From assembly GCA_964655005.1 (NCBI GenBank), contig CAZZKE010000013.1, forward strand, positions 1 through 55,438: a stretch of 55,438 nucleotides of DNA. The letters run 5' to 3'. Numbering within the stretch: position 1 is the stretch's first letter; each line of letters opens with the position of its first letter. This document shows, one piece after another, positions 1-8,369 of this stretch. The notes beneath the pieces were generated by a model, which saw only the letters and a list, made by a program, of their open reading frames with translations, did not search any database and was not told the origin of the DNA. This DNA is from CAZZKE01 sp964655005 (lineage in GTDB: Bacteria; Pseudomonadota; Alphaproteobacteria; Rhodospirillales; JABHCV01). The position numbers and the translations under genes were made by a program.

Positions 1-1389
1 ATCAAACGCGCCTGGTATAATCCAATGATTCCGGAAGTCAGGAAATATCATAAACAGGGCGGCATGTCCGATTACCTGCGCCGGGTCGGCGATGGCGAGG
101 AACAGGCGTCACGACCCTTTATCGGCGATGTCGACAGGGTACTGAAGACCTGCGAAACGGTCGATATCGCCGCCACCGACAATGACATAGTCGGCGAAAT
201 CGCCGCCCTTACCCGGTCCATCCGCACCGCTTCCATATTCGCCGAGACCGATTCCACCTTGCTTGAACTGCGCTGGCAGGGTCTGCGCGACATTCGTAAG
301 CAGGACAAAAATTTTCGTGCCTTTATCGACGAGCGTTACCGTGACCGGGCAATGTTGCGGCAATTGCAGGAACTGCCGTTGCTGCAACACCTTGATCGCA
401 AAATACTGAAAGAAATCATCAAGCACACCAGTTTCGAAAGCTATGGCGATTTCGAATGGAACAGGTCCTATCAAAAAGCCGATCAGCGCGACTGGGACGC
501 GGTTATCGAAAAAGAACCGATTGTCGCCGAGGTCGGCCACTACGCCGATGGCCTGCTGGTTGTCTGCGCCGGCTTCGGGCGGGTCAGCGACAATATGGAC
601 CGCGGCGAGAGGACCCTGAATTACCTGAGCCGCAACGGCATGTTCGGCCTGGAGGAACTAGCCGAGGCCTGGCTTTCCGGCCAGGAAGTGCCGCTGAAAA
701 AGAGCCTGCGGGCGATTGGCTATCTTGATATTCTGCGAATTCCGACGGCGCTGGTCGAAGAGTACATCCTGCCTAATTTACCCAAGGACGCCTTGCCGAA
801 AGGAATCGGGGAAGACACCCCGCCCTGGGAAAACAGCGCGGCGCCCGACCGCTTGCAGCAATCGCTGGTTGATTTTTTCATTAACAACCGGACCATCAAT
901 GGCTCCAAGACCATGCTTATCAACACATCGCGCTGTGTCAGTTGCGACGATTGCGTCAGGGCCTGCGCCGTCGCCCACAACAATAACCCCAGGTTCATCC
1001 GGCATGGTCCGACCGAAGACAACATCATGATCGCCAATGCCTGCATGCATTGTGTCGATCCGGTGTGCCTGATCGGCTGTCCGACCGGGGCCATCCAGCG
1101 GGATCAGAACACCGGCAACATCGTAATCAACGACACCACCTGTATCGGTTGCGGCGTCTGCGCCGGTTCGTGCCCTTACGACAACATCCGTCTGGTTGAA
1201 ATACGCGACATCCGTGGCGCCTTCATTTACGATACCGATACCCAGACCCGCATCGTCAAGGCGACGAAATGTGATTTTTGCCAGGACCTGCTGGTCAGCC
1301 CGGCCTGCCAGCAGGCCTGTCCCCATGACGCCCTGGTCAGGATCGACATGAACGACCGCGCGGCATTGCTGGATTGGCTCGACCGATGA
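1..1389 (+). CDS. Cyclic-nucleotide-binding / four-[4Fe-4S] ferredoxin protein, 5' partial
   Basis: The frame is open from base 1, so the start lies outside the window; the Met codons at 25 and 64 look internal. Numbering from 25, residues about 40-85 match the C-terminal half of a cNMP-binding domain with a phosphate-binding-cassette-like core (GEIAALTRSIRTAS). Residues about 108-245 resemble a second such domain whose cassette is degenerate (FGLEELA, then KKSL instead of the usual R-A/S). Residues about 300-435 hold four cysteine groups (CVSCDDCVRAC, CMHCVDPVCLIGC, CIGCGVCAGSC, CDFCQ...CQQAC), the arrangement of NrfC/DmsB-type electron-transfer subunits with four [4Fe-4S] clusters. No signal peptide is visible in this part, so a cytoplasmic location is inferred. 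The stop overlaps the next start (ATGA), tying it to the membrane and decaheme genes downstream. Its natural partner and what lies further N-terminal are unknown. Confidence 0.85.
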   Translation: MKRAWYNPMIPEVRKYHKQGGMSDYLRRVGDGEEQASRPFIGDVDRVLKTCETVDIAATDNDIVGEIAALTRSIRTASIFAETDSTLLELRWQGLRDIRKQDKNFRAFIDERYRDRAMLRQLQELPLLQHLDRKILKEIIKHTSFESYGDFEWNRSYQKADQRDWDAVIEKEPIVAEVGHYADGLLVVCAGFGRVSDNMDRGERTLNYLSRNGMFGLEELAEAWLSGQEVPLKKSLRAIGYLDILRIPTALVEEYILPNLPKDALPKGIGEDTPPWENSAAPDRLQQSLVDFFINNRTINGSKTMLINTSRCVSCDDCVRACAVAHNNNPRFIRHGPTEDNIMIANACMHCVDPVCLIGCPTGAIQRDQNTGNIVINDTTCIGCGVCAGSCPYDNIRLVEIRDIRGAFIYDTDTQTRIVKATKCDFCQDLLVSPACQQACPHDALVRIDMNDRAALLDWLDR

Positions 1390-2216
1390 CCATGATGACC
1401 TTCGCCGCCAGACGCCTGCGCAACCTGTCGATACTGATCGCGACATCGGCGGTGGCCCTTGTCCTGTTTGCGGCCTATGGCGTTACCCTTCATTCGGTAC
1501 AATACTTGACGGGGTGGCTGCTGATCGCCGCCGTCCTGGTCCTGGCGCTGCTGAATCTTCGCAAGCGGTTTTCCTTCCTGCCGTTAATGACGGTCAGCCG
1601 GTGGCTGCAATTTCATATTTATCTGGGCCTGTTTACAGCCGTCGTATTCATGGTGCACATCGACTGGCGAATGCCGACAGGGTACCTGGAAACGTTGCTG
1701 TGGGGGCTGTTCGTGCTGGTCGCGCTCAGTGGTGTTTTCGGCGTCCTGATCACCCGCACCGTCCCGGAATTGCGGCAACAGCACGGCGAGGCCCTGTTCC
1801 TGGGGCGGATCCCCCAGTTTCGGGCGCGACTGGCGGCAGAGGTCCGGGACCTGATTATCGACACCATGAAGGAAACCCGGACCCGCACCCTGGCGAAATT
1901 CTATTCCGCCCATCTGCGCCATTATTTCGCCGCGCCCAGGAACTTCTTTCGTCACCTGATCGGTTCCGGTCGCCACCTGAACAGCCTGCTGCGCGAGATC
2001 GAACTGGCCGAACGCTATCTTGATGAACCGGGCAAGGCGGCGCTGGCCGAGATAAGGCAACGGGTCCTGCAAAAGGATAATCTGGATTATCAGTACACCT
2101 TTCTGATCCTGCTCAGGGGCTGGCTGTTCATCCATGTTCCCGCCACATACGCCATGATTTTGGTCGCCATCGTGCATCTTTTGTTGGTTTATGGACACGG
2201 AATGGGATCGCCATGA
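1386..2216 (+). CDS. Four-helix membrane protein with di-heme b ligand pattern
   Basis: A 276-residue membrane protein. The ATG at 1386 overlaps the upstream stop as ATGA, so I prefer it to the in-frame ATG at 1374. Hydrophobic segments lie near the N-terminus (two), then a pair around FHIYLGLFTAVVFMVH and the following WGLFVLVALSG helix, and a C-terminal helix IHVPATYAMILVAIVH. Two helices each carry two histidines 14 residues apart (FH...VH and IH...VH), the spacing used by b-type cytochromes to hold two hemes across a bilayer. Between them is a charged, probably cytoplasmic stretch of about 120 residues. I infer it carries electrons between the cytoplasmic Fe-S protein encoded before it and the periplasmic cytochrome encoded after it (again ATGA overlap). 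I do not recognise a named family. Confidence 0.75.
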   Translation: MTMMTFAARRLRNLSILIATSAVALVLFAAYGVTLHSVQYLTGWLLIAAVLVLALLNLRKRFSFLPLMTVSRWLQFHIYLGLFTAVVFMVHIDWRMPTGYLETLLWGLFVLVALSGVFGVLITRTVPELRQQHGEALFLGRIPQFRARLAAEVRDLIIDTMKETRTRTLAKFYSAHLRHYFAAPRNFFRHLIGSGRHLNSLLREIELAERYLDEPGKAALAEIRQRVLQKDNLDYQYTFLILLRGWLFIHVPATYAMILVAIVHLLLVYGHGMGSP

Positions 2217-4324
2217 GTATCTGGAACATCCGGCCCCTACAGAAATTCGGCTATCGCGACAGTGCCTATGAACGGCCGTCGCAACGGTGGGTTTGCGGCC
2301 ATGCCCATAAGGGAAAGGCCTGTCAGCAAGGCCCCGGGCCGGATGGGTGTTGCATCGCCAAAGCCGAATGCACCCCGCGCAAGGACGGCGACCGCTGGCT
2401 TTGCAATCGGGCGCAAAGCGAAGGCGGCGCGTGCGCGGACGGCCCCCTGGCCGATGGCTCCTGTTGCCGTCCGATCATTCCCTGCACACCCCGGCGCAGT
2501 ATCCGTTCGGCACGGGGCGCCCTGACCAAGTGGATGGCGGTCCTGACAATCGGTATTTTAACGGTAATCCTGACCGCGTCATACGGAACCAAGATATTCT
2601 CGCCGGGTCCCCTGAATTTGAATCACGCCGAACTGACCAAGTGCACGGCCTGCCACGGTGACAGCCATTATTCGCTGACCGAATGGGCCGGGAAAATATT
2701 TTTGCCGACGGACCCGAAATCGGGTAGCGCTGGATGCATCAACTGCCACACCATGGGCTCGGCGCCGCTCCAGGCCCACAGTACAAAACGGGCCGAACCC
2801 AAGATCGCCAGCGAGGCGGAGATCGCCGCCAATCCACTATTTTTGAACGTCTCCAAGAAACTCATGGGCGGACCATTCGGGGCCGGTCAGGAAATCGCCT
2901 GCGCTACCTGTCACCAGGAACACGATGGGCCGAATGCGCATATCAAGGAGATGTCAAACAATCAGTGTCAATCCTGCCACACCCTGATGTTCAAGAGTTT
3001 CCGTCGCGACCATCCGGAATTTACCGACTATCCCTACGACCGCCGGACCCGCATAAACTTTAGCCATGCCACCCACTTCAAACGCTATTTCCCGGAATCC
3101 AAGCTGCCGGCAACACCGGGTCAATGCCAGGACTGCCACACCAGCGGTGACCGTGGTCTGGTCATGAAGGTCAAGCCGTTCAGGCAGGTCTGTGCGTCCT
3201 GCCATCTGGATCAGATCACCGGCCGGTCCGGTTCCGGCCCGCGCACCGTCGCCTTTTTCAGCCTTCCCGGATTCGATCTGGAAATCCTTCAGGACGCCGA
3301 CATCAACATCGGCGCCTGGCCGGAATATGCCGAACAACCGCTGACCCCGTTCATGAAATTGATGCTGGCGGCGGATGGCAAGCTGGCCGATGATATCGCG
3401 CGCCTGGAAGATATCGATCTGATGGACCTGGAAGACGCCGACGATCAGGTCCTGGAATCCGTCGAACGGGTGGCCTGGGGAATCAAGGAACTGATGTATG
3501 ACCTGACGGTGAACGGCCCGATGACGATCATCAAGAACGTCACCATGGGCAAGCAGATGTCCGATGAGGAAACGACCGACCTGGTATCCGCCCTGCCCTT
3601 TGACGTCGTTAAATCGGCCAGTACGAAATGGTTTCCCAACTTGACCGATGAACTCGAACGGCGCCGGGCGGGCGAGGTCCTGCCGACCGTGATCGCATCC
3701 GAAGAGGAAGAGGAACCCCTGGCCGATCTTAAATCGTGGATGCGATTCGGCGGCTGGCAGGGCCAGGACTTCGACCTGCTGTACCGGCCGACCAAACACA
3801 GGGACCGCTTCATGAAGGTCTGGATTTCGACCACGGCGACCGCTTCGTCCGGACCGTTCGGCGACCTGGCGCGACCGCTATTTGATTTCCTGACCGATAA
3901 AAAATCGACCGGCAAGTGCGCCAAATGCCACAGCGTCGACGCGGCCCCGGACAACACCCTTACCGTCAACTGGACCGCGAAAAGGCCGATCGGCAAAACC
4001 CGTAAGAAAACGATGTTTTCCCACGATAAGCACAACGCCATTCTGCAAAAAAACGGCTGCAAGTCGTGTCACAAACTGGCCAAAGACGCCAAATACCTGG
4101 ACTCGTTCAAAGATATGAACGCGGCTACATTTACGTCTAATTTCATCCCCCTGAAGAAGCAATCATGTACCGCCTGCCATATCGACAGAACCTCGCTCGG
4201 CGCGTGTATAACCTGTCATAATTATCATTTCGGCAAGGTTTTACTGGTCGAAACCAAATCATCCACCAAACCGAAAAAAGAATCACCGGCAGGTCGTTCC
4301 GACAGCCCTGTAAGTTCTCCCTGA
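2213..4324 (+). CDS. Membrane-anchored decaheme c-type cytochrome with cytoplasmic Cys-rich tail
   Basis: 703 residues with ten CXXCH heme-binding motifs, first Cys at residues 144, 175, 230, 252, 305, 327, 569, 616, 652 and 665. Hemes fall in a group of six and a group of four, separated by about 237 heme-free residues (332-568) that are acidic and probably helical. A single transmembrane segment lies at about 107-125, preceded by Arg/Lys (RRSIRSARGALTK), so the N-terminus should be cytoplasmic and the hemes periplasmic. The first 95 residues contain two tandem cysteine-rich repeats (RWVC...CxxGPxxDGCC...CTPR at 25-56 and RWLC...CxxGPxxDGSCC...CTPR at 61-94). It starts by ATGA overlap with the di-heme b gene. 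Probably the periplasmic end of an electron conduit; electron donor or acceptor unknown. Confidence 0.85.
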   Translation: MSIWNIRPLQKFGYRDSAYERPSQRWVCGHAHKGKACQQGPGPDGCCIAKAECTPRKDGDRWLCNRAQSEGGACADGPLADGSCCRPIIPCTPRRSIRSARGALTKWMAVLTIGILTVILTASYGTKIFSPGPLNLNHAELTKCTACHGDSHYSLTEWAGKIFLPTDPKSGSAGCINCHTMGSAPLQAHSTKRAEPKIASEAEIAANPLFLNVSKKLMGGPFGAGQEIACATCHQEHDGPNAHIKEMSNNQCQSCHTLMFKSFRRDHPEFTDYPYDRRTRINFSHATHFKRYFPESKLPATPGQCQDCHTSGDRGLVMKVKPFRQVCASCHLDQITGRSGSGPRTVAFFSLPGFDLEILQDADINIGAWPEYAEQPLTPFMKLMLAADGKLADDIARLEDIDLMDLEDADDQVLESVERVAWGIKELMYDLTVNGPMTIIKNVTMGKQMSDEETTDLVSALPFDVVKSASTKWFPNLTDELERRRAGEVLPTVIASEEEEEPLADLKSWMRFGGWQGQDFDLLYRPTKHRDRFMKVWISTTATASSGPFGDLARPLFDFLTDKKSTGKCAKCHSVDAAPDNTLTVNWTAKRPIGKTRKKTMFSHDKHNAILQKNGCKSCHKLAKDAKYLDSFKDMNAATFTSNFIPLKKQSCTACHIDRTSLGACITCHNYHFGKVLLVETKSSTKPKKESPAGRSDSPVSSP

Positions 4325-4367
4325 CGACCCGTATCAAACGGTGTCCGCGCCTTTTTAAGGAGCATCC

Positions 4368-4994
4368 GTGTTCTATAATACCGACGACAACGGCCATAAC
4401 CTGCCGCACGACCCGTTCAAGGCCTGTATAGCGCCCCGGCCTATCGGCTGGATATCGACGCAAAGCGCCGACGGCATCGCCAATCTGGCCCCATACAGTT
4501 TTTTCAATGGCGTCGCCTCCAACCCGCCACAGGTCATGTACTGTTCCAGCGGAACCCAGCCGCACGGCCCCAAAGACACGCTTGGCAACATCCGCGAAAC
4601 CGGCGAATTTGTCGTTAATGTCGCCACCTGGGACCTGCGCGAAGCAATGAACATGACCAGCCGGGCGTGCCCGCCGGAAGACGACGAATTCGCCCTGGCC
4701 GGCCTGAGCCGGCGGCCGGCGCGGCTGGTCAAAGCGCCGCTGGTCGGCGAGTCTCCGATCAACATGGAATGTCGGCTGAGCAAAATTATCGAACTTTCAA
4801 GCGACGATGCGCGGCAACCCAATACCATGGTTATCGGCCATGTAGTGGGAATTCACATCGACGACGCCGTGCTTACCGACGGTATGATCGACAACGCCAA
4901 GCTGCGGCTGATTTCGCGTCTCGGCTATATGGATTACGCCCCCGTGGATAACGTCTTTACCATGGACCGGCCCGGATCGGGAAAGCCGCGGTAG
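4368..4994 (+). CDS. Flavin reductase family protein (FMN-binding split barrel)
   Basis: 208 residues beginning with GTG at 4368, preceded by AAGGAG eight bases upstream, which decides the start. The N-terminal KACIAPRPIGWIST and NLAPYSFFNGVASNPPQVMY segments are the hallmark of the flavin-reductase-like / DIM6-NTAB split-barrel family, in which the PRPxxWxST strand and the SFFN loop contact FMN. Such proteins bind FMN, and some supply reduced flavin to oxygenases; the role here is not shown. It lies 43 bases after the decaheme gene and 3 bases before the deacetylase gene, so it probably shares a transcript with the latter and possibly with the redox operon. Confidence 0.8.
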   Translation: MFYNTDDNGHNLPHDPFKACIAPRPIGWISTQSADGIANLAPYSFFNGVASNPPQVMYCSSGTQPHGPKDTLGNIRETGEFVVNVATWDLREAMNMTSRACPPEDDEFALAGLSRRPARLVKAPLVGESPINMECRLSKIIELSSDDARQPNTMVIGHVVGIHIDDAVLTDGMIDNAKLRLISRLGYMDYAPVDNVFTMDRPGSGKPR

Positions 4995-4997
4995 GGC

Positions 4998-6137
4998 ATG
5001 TCCGACAGCATCGCCATCCTTGACCGCCTGATCGCTTTTCCGACCGTCAGCCATCGGCCCAATATAGCGATGATCGATTTTATAGCCGATACCCTGGATT
5101 CCTGCGGGGTGGCATGCCGGATTATCCGGGACGACACCGGGCACAAGGCCAACCTGTACGCCACTATCGGCCCCACCGACCGGCCGGGCGTGATGCTGTC
5201 CGGCCATACCGATGTGGTCCCCGTCGAAGGCCAGTCCTGGAGCCGTGACCCCTTCAAAATGTCGGAAACGGAAGGCCGCCTGTACGGTCGGGGCACGGCC
5301 GATATGAAAGGGTTCATTGCATGTGCGCTGGCGGCGGCGGTCCGCGCCGGCGGCATGAACCTGAAGACACCGCTGCATCTGGCATTTTCCCATGACGAGG
5401 AAATCGGCTGCGTCGGCGTCCGCCGCCTGATCGAGGTTTTACTGGAAGCCCCGGTCAGGCCAAAATTCTGCCTGATCGGCGAACCGACCCTGTTGCAGGT
5501 GGCGACCGCGCACAAGGGCAAGATTGCCGCCCGCGCCATCTGCCGGGGTGTGGAATGCCATTCCGCGATGGCCCCGATGGGGCTCAACGCGATCCATCTG
5601 GCGGTCGACCTGCTTACCGAAATCCGCGCCATACAGGCCGATATCGAAAAAACGGGGGCCCGGGACGGCGATTACGATGTTCCCTACACTACCCTGCACG
5701 CCGGTATCATCCACGGCGGCGCGGCGCTTAACATAGTGCCCAATCTGTGCACGCTGGATTTCGAAATCAGGAATTTGGCCGCCGACGATCCGGAAGCGCT
5801 GATGGAACGTATCGTCGAGCGGGCCGGACGCATCGCCGCCGGCAACGACGGCGCCAGTATCGAGTTCGAACCCATCCACCGCTATCCTGGCCTCGATACC
5901 CCGCCTGACAGCGAAGTCGTCGGCTTCGTCAAGTCGCTGACCGGGGCCAATTCGACAAGCAAGCTGTCCTTCGGCACCGAAGGCGGCCTGTTCGACCGGA
6001 AGCTCGGCGTGGCCACCGTTGTCTGCGGACCGGGCAGCATGGCCCAGGGCCACAAACCCGACGAGTTCATCGCCAGGGCGGAGATGGATAACTGCGACCG
6101 GATGCTCGACGCCCTGCTTAACCGGCTCGCCGGTTAG
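4998..6137 (+). CDS. argE: Acetylornithine deacetylase-like M20 metallopeptidase
   Basis: 379 residues, the usual length of ArgE. Zinc-ligand motifs of the M20 family are visible: SGHTDVVPVEG (His and downstream Asp), GRGTADMKGF (bridging Asp), SHDEEIGCVG (catalytic Glu and ligand Glu), IGEPT, and a C-terminal GPGSMAQGHKPDEFI segment providing the last His. ArgE hydrolyses N2-acetylornithine to ornithine in arginine synthesis; relatives act on other N-acyl amino acids, so substrate is inferred from overall similarity. ATG lies 3 bases after the flavin-reductase stop. The 3' end overlaps the convergent MFS gene by 20 bases. Confidence 0.85.
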   Translation: MSDSIAILDRLIAFPTVSHRPNIAMIDFIADTLDSCGVACRIIRDDTGHKANLYATIGPTDRPGVMLSGHTDVVPVEGQSWSRDPFKMSETEGRLYGRGTADMKGFIACALAAAVRAGGMNLKTPLHLAFSHDEEIGCVGVRRLIEVLLEAPVRPKFCLIGEPTLLQVATAHKGKIAARAICRGVECHSAMAPMGLNAIHLAVDLLTEIRAIQADIEKTGARDGDYDVPYTTLHAGIIHGGAALNIVPNLCTLDFEIRNLAADDPEALMERIVERAGRIAAGNDGASIEFEPIHRYPGLDTPPDSEVVGFVKSLTGANSTSKLSFGTEGGLFDRKLGVATVVCGPGSMAQGHKPDEFIARAEMDNCDRMLDALLNRLAG

Positions 6138-7407
6138 AATTTTGCCGCCGCTTCAAAAGTGATTTCAGGGTCGCCGTATAAAGCTGCCGGCTCGATATAC
6201 CGGCGCCGCCCAGCGGCATGAAGGTAGTTTTCGATTTGTCCGAACGGTCCCGCGCCAGCATCCGGTAAACCGTGAACAGGGCCAGCAACCCGGCCAGCGC
6301 GGCGTTGGCGGCAAACATTCCCGGCGGCCCGAACCGCCCCATCATTTGCGCCGCAACGATAGGGCCGATACTGGCCCCGACACCGTAAGCCAACAACAGG
6401 CCCGCCGATACCTGCACCATCCTGCCGGGATCGGCCAGGTCATTTATCTGGGCCGCGCACAGGGGGTAAATAGTGTAGCAAAAAGCGCCGAACAAGGCCC
6501 CGGATATATACAGCCAGATCGGCGGCAGCCCGCCCGCCCAAACCACACCCAGGGACGCCAGGGCGGTTAATGTCGCGACGATCATCAGGATCGTCCGCCG
6601 GTTAAAATGATCCGAAAGCCGACCGATCGGGAATTGCAGCACCATGCCGCTCAGAATCACGGCGGCCATAAATATCGAGACGCCGAAAATCGAGAGCCCG
6701 CTCTCCCTGGCGAAAACCGGTCCCATACCGTTGATCGATGAATTGATCATGCCGGCGCAAACCGTGCCGATGATGCCAAGCGGCGAAATTCCGTACAGGT
6801 CGCGGAAATTCATGCGCTGCGGCGAACTTGGCTTCGGTGCGCCGGCCCGGGTCAGCAGGATCGGCACCAGCGCCAGGGAAAAGATAATCGAGGCGATGGC
6901 GAACAAATGAAATCTGGCCGGATCTTCGATGGCGACCATGAACTGGCCGATACCGGAACCCAGATAGTTAATCATCATGTAGATGGAAAGAATTCGACCC
7001 CGGTTTTCATTGGTCGCCCGTTCGTTAAGCCAGCTTTCGACCACCATGACCATGCCGGCCATGCAAAAGCCGGCGAAAATACGCAGGACAAACCACATGA
7101 CCGGGTCGATCCACAAGACGTGCGATAAAACGGCGACCGACATGATCGAGGCGAAGGCGGCGAAGCCCCGGATATGCCCGACCGCCGCGATCACCCGCAC
7201 GGCATAGGTCGCACCGAGCAGCAGACCGATGAAGAAGCCGGCCATCACAAAGCCGATGGTTTCCGTGGAAAATCCTTCGAGCCTGCCGCGCAGGCCAAGC
7301 AGGGTGGCGAACATGCCATTGGCCAGCAGCAACAACCCGAAGCTGAACAGCAACGAGGCGACGGATCGCATGGATTGCCACATCTGGCCGGCGCCCCCAA
7401 CAGGCAT
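6118..7407 (-). CDS. MFS transporter (YcaD-like, 12 TM)
   Basis: 429 residues with about 12 hydrophobic helices, for example VASLLFSFGLLLLANGMF, SIMSVAVLSHVLW, FMAAVILSGMVLQFP and GALFGAFCYTIYPLC. MFS signature-like loops occur as LRGRLEG near helix 1-2, ESWLNERATNENRGR after helix 4 and PIGRLSDHFNRRTIL in the second half. The ESWLN...NRGR segment is typical of the YcaD / UMF2-type subgroup. Substrate unknown. ATG at 7407 has GGGGAA upstream; an internal ATG at 7383 is also possible. It is transcribed alone, divergent from the cold-shock gene, and overlaps argE tail to tail. Confidence 0.8.
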   Translation of the reverse strand: MPVGGAGQMWQSMRSVASLLFSFGLLLLANGMFATLLGLRGRLEGFSTETIGFVMAGFFIGLLLGATYAVRVIAAVGHIRGFAAFASIMSVAVLSHVLWIDPVMWFVLRIFAGFCMAGMVMVVESWLNERATNENRGRILSIYMMINYLGSGIGQFMVAIEDPARFHLFAIASIIFSLALVPILLTRAGAPKPSSPQRMNFRDLYGISPLGIIGTVCAGMINSSINGMGPVFARESGLSIFGVSIFMAAVILSGMVLQFPIGRLSDHFNRRTILMIVATLTALASLGVVWAGGLPPIWLYISGALFGAFCYTIYPLCAAQINDLADPGRMVQVSAGLLLAYGVGASIGPIVAAQMMGRFGPPGMFAANAALAGLLALFTVYRMLARDRSDKSKTTFMPLGGAGISSRQLYTATLKSLLKRRQNSNRRAG

Positions 7408-7480
7408 CTGAATTCCCCGGAATCCTACCGTTACCTTATCCGCCTGGCGAGTAATAATTAGCCGCGAAAGCAGCTTTTCA

Positions 7481-7508
7481 TTGACTTCCCTGGTATTTCA
7501 TCTAGATA
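7481..7508 (+). promoter_or_regulatory. Putative sigma-70 promoter of the cold-shock gene
   Basis: TTGACT (7481-7486), 16 bases, TAGATA (7503-7508). Transcription from about 7515 would leave a leader of roughly 140 bases before the csp ATG at 7654, the long 5' untranslated region usual for cspA-type genes. The leader contains no ORF I can support; the ribosome-binding site AGAGGA is at 7641-7646. Confidence 0.5.
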
Positions 7509-7653
7509 ACCCCCATACGTGTTGCATTTGTTTCGTGTTACTTGATCTAGCCGACTAGCTTATTTATCCCCTGACAATGTGAGCGTTTTTCAAAAGCCGC
7601 GCTATCGCATGGTGCGAGGCGCACAATCAACACTCCTGTTAGAGGACTAAATT

Positions 7654-7863
7654 ATGACAATTGGTACCGTAAAATTTTTCAACCCGACCAAGGGCTATGG
7701 CTTTATCGAGCCCGAAGATGGCTCGAAGGACGCTTTCGTCCACATTTCCGCCGTTGAGCGGGCCGGGATGAGCACCCTTAACGAAGGGCAGAAGGTCAAT
7801 TATGAACTTCAGCCCGGACAGAACGGCAAGTCTTCCGCCGAAAACCTGTCGATCGCCGATTAA
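7654..7863 (+). CDS. cspA: Cold-shock protein, CspA family
   Basis: 69 residues, one complete cold-shock domain. Both RNA-binding motifs are present: RNP1 as KGYGFIEPE and RNP2 as DAFVHIS, plus the N-terminal GTVKFFNPT strand. Family members are single-strand RNA/DNA-binding OB-fold proteins that melt mRNA structure. ATG at 7654 follows AGAGGA with 7-base spacing. Monocistronic: own promoter upstream and an intrinsic terminator 12 bases after the stop. Confidence 0.95.
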   Translation: MTIGTVKFFNPTKGYGFIEPEDGSKDAFVHISAVERAGMSTLNEGQKVNYELQPGQNGKSSAENLSIAD

Positions 7864-7874
7864 TCGACCGAGCC

Positions 7875-7906
7875 ACCGCCCTCGACCCGACGTCGAGGGC
7901 GGTTTT
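7875..7906 (+). terminator. Rho-independent terminator after csp
   Basis: Perfect 12-bp stem ACCGCCCTCGAC / GTCGAGGGCGGT (7875-7886 and 7892-7903) with a 5-base loop CCGAC, followed by a short T run (TTTT, 7903-7906). Placed just after the csp stop codon. Confidence 0.85.
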
Positions 7907-8022
7907 CCGGCACCGGCGGTGATCCAACGTGCTACGATCGCCGGACTAACCAAAACTACAGCTACCCGTAAACGGGACGATAAGTTCACCCGTGCCCCCT
8001 CGAACCGATAGGATTCCCGAAG

Positions 8023-8241
8023 ATGGTGAAATCAGCCAAATCAAGGGCCGAGGAACAATTCGCCGCAATCCAGAAAAGAGACCGGCAGGCCGTGAAGGAA
8101 AAGGAAGCGGCGCGACAGGAAAGCGCCAATCAGGTATCCAGATTACGCGCCCTGCGGCTGGCCAAGGAAGCCGCCGAAAAAACCGCCGCCAAGGACGCCA
8201 AGGACGCCAAGGGAAAGAAAGCGCCGCGCAAATCAAAATGA
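8023..8241 (+). CDS. Small Lys/Ala-rich conserved-looking protein, function unknown
   Basis: 72 residues, highly charged (Lys, Arg, Glu, Ala) with no hydrophobic core; predicted as one long helix or coiled coil from residues about 5-55, ending in a KDAKDAKGKK low-complexity tail. ATG at 8023 follows AGGATT about 10 bases upstream. It resembles small basic proteins annotated as hypothetical in other alphaproteobacteria (from memory, not checked). Basic composition would allow nucleic-acid binding, but there is no motif to support a function. Confidence 0.6.
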   Translation: MVKSAKSRAEEQFAAIQKRDRQAVKEKEAARQESANQVSRLRALRLAKEAAEKTAAKDAKDAKGKKAPRKSK

Positions 8242-8369
8242 ACAATTGAGTTCATCCCGGCGCCATATCAAACTGTTGCCAATCGGAATAAGTTGACCGA
8301 TTCCTGAAAAATATAGTGGCGAGGCGTCCGCCCTCGCCGGCCAGCGGATCGACCCAAGGAGCGCACCGG

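Noticed and set aside
8196..8222. Tandem AAGGACGCC repeat in the small Lys-rich gene as a variable-number repeat
   Set aside because: Only two to three imperfect copies within a low-complexity coding tail.
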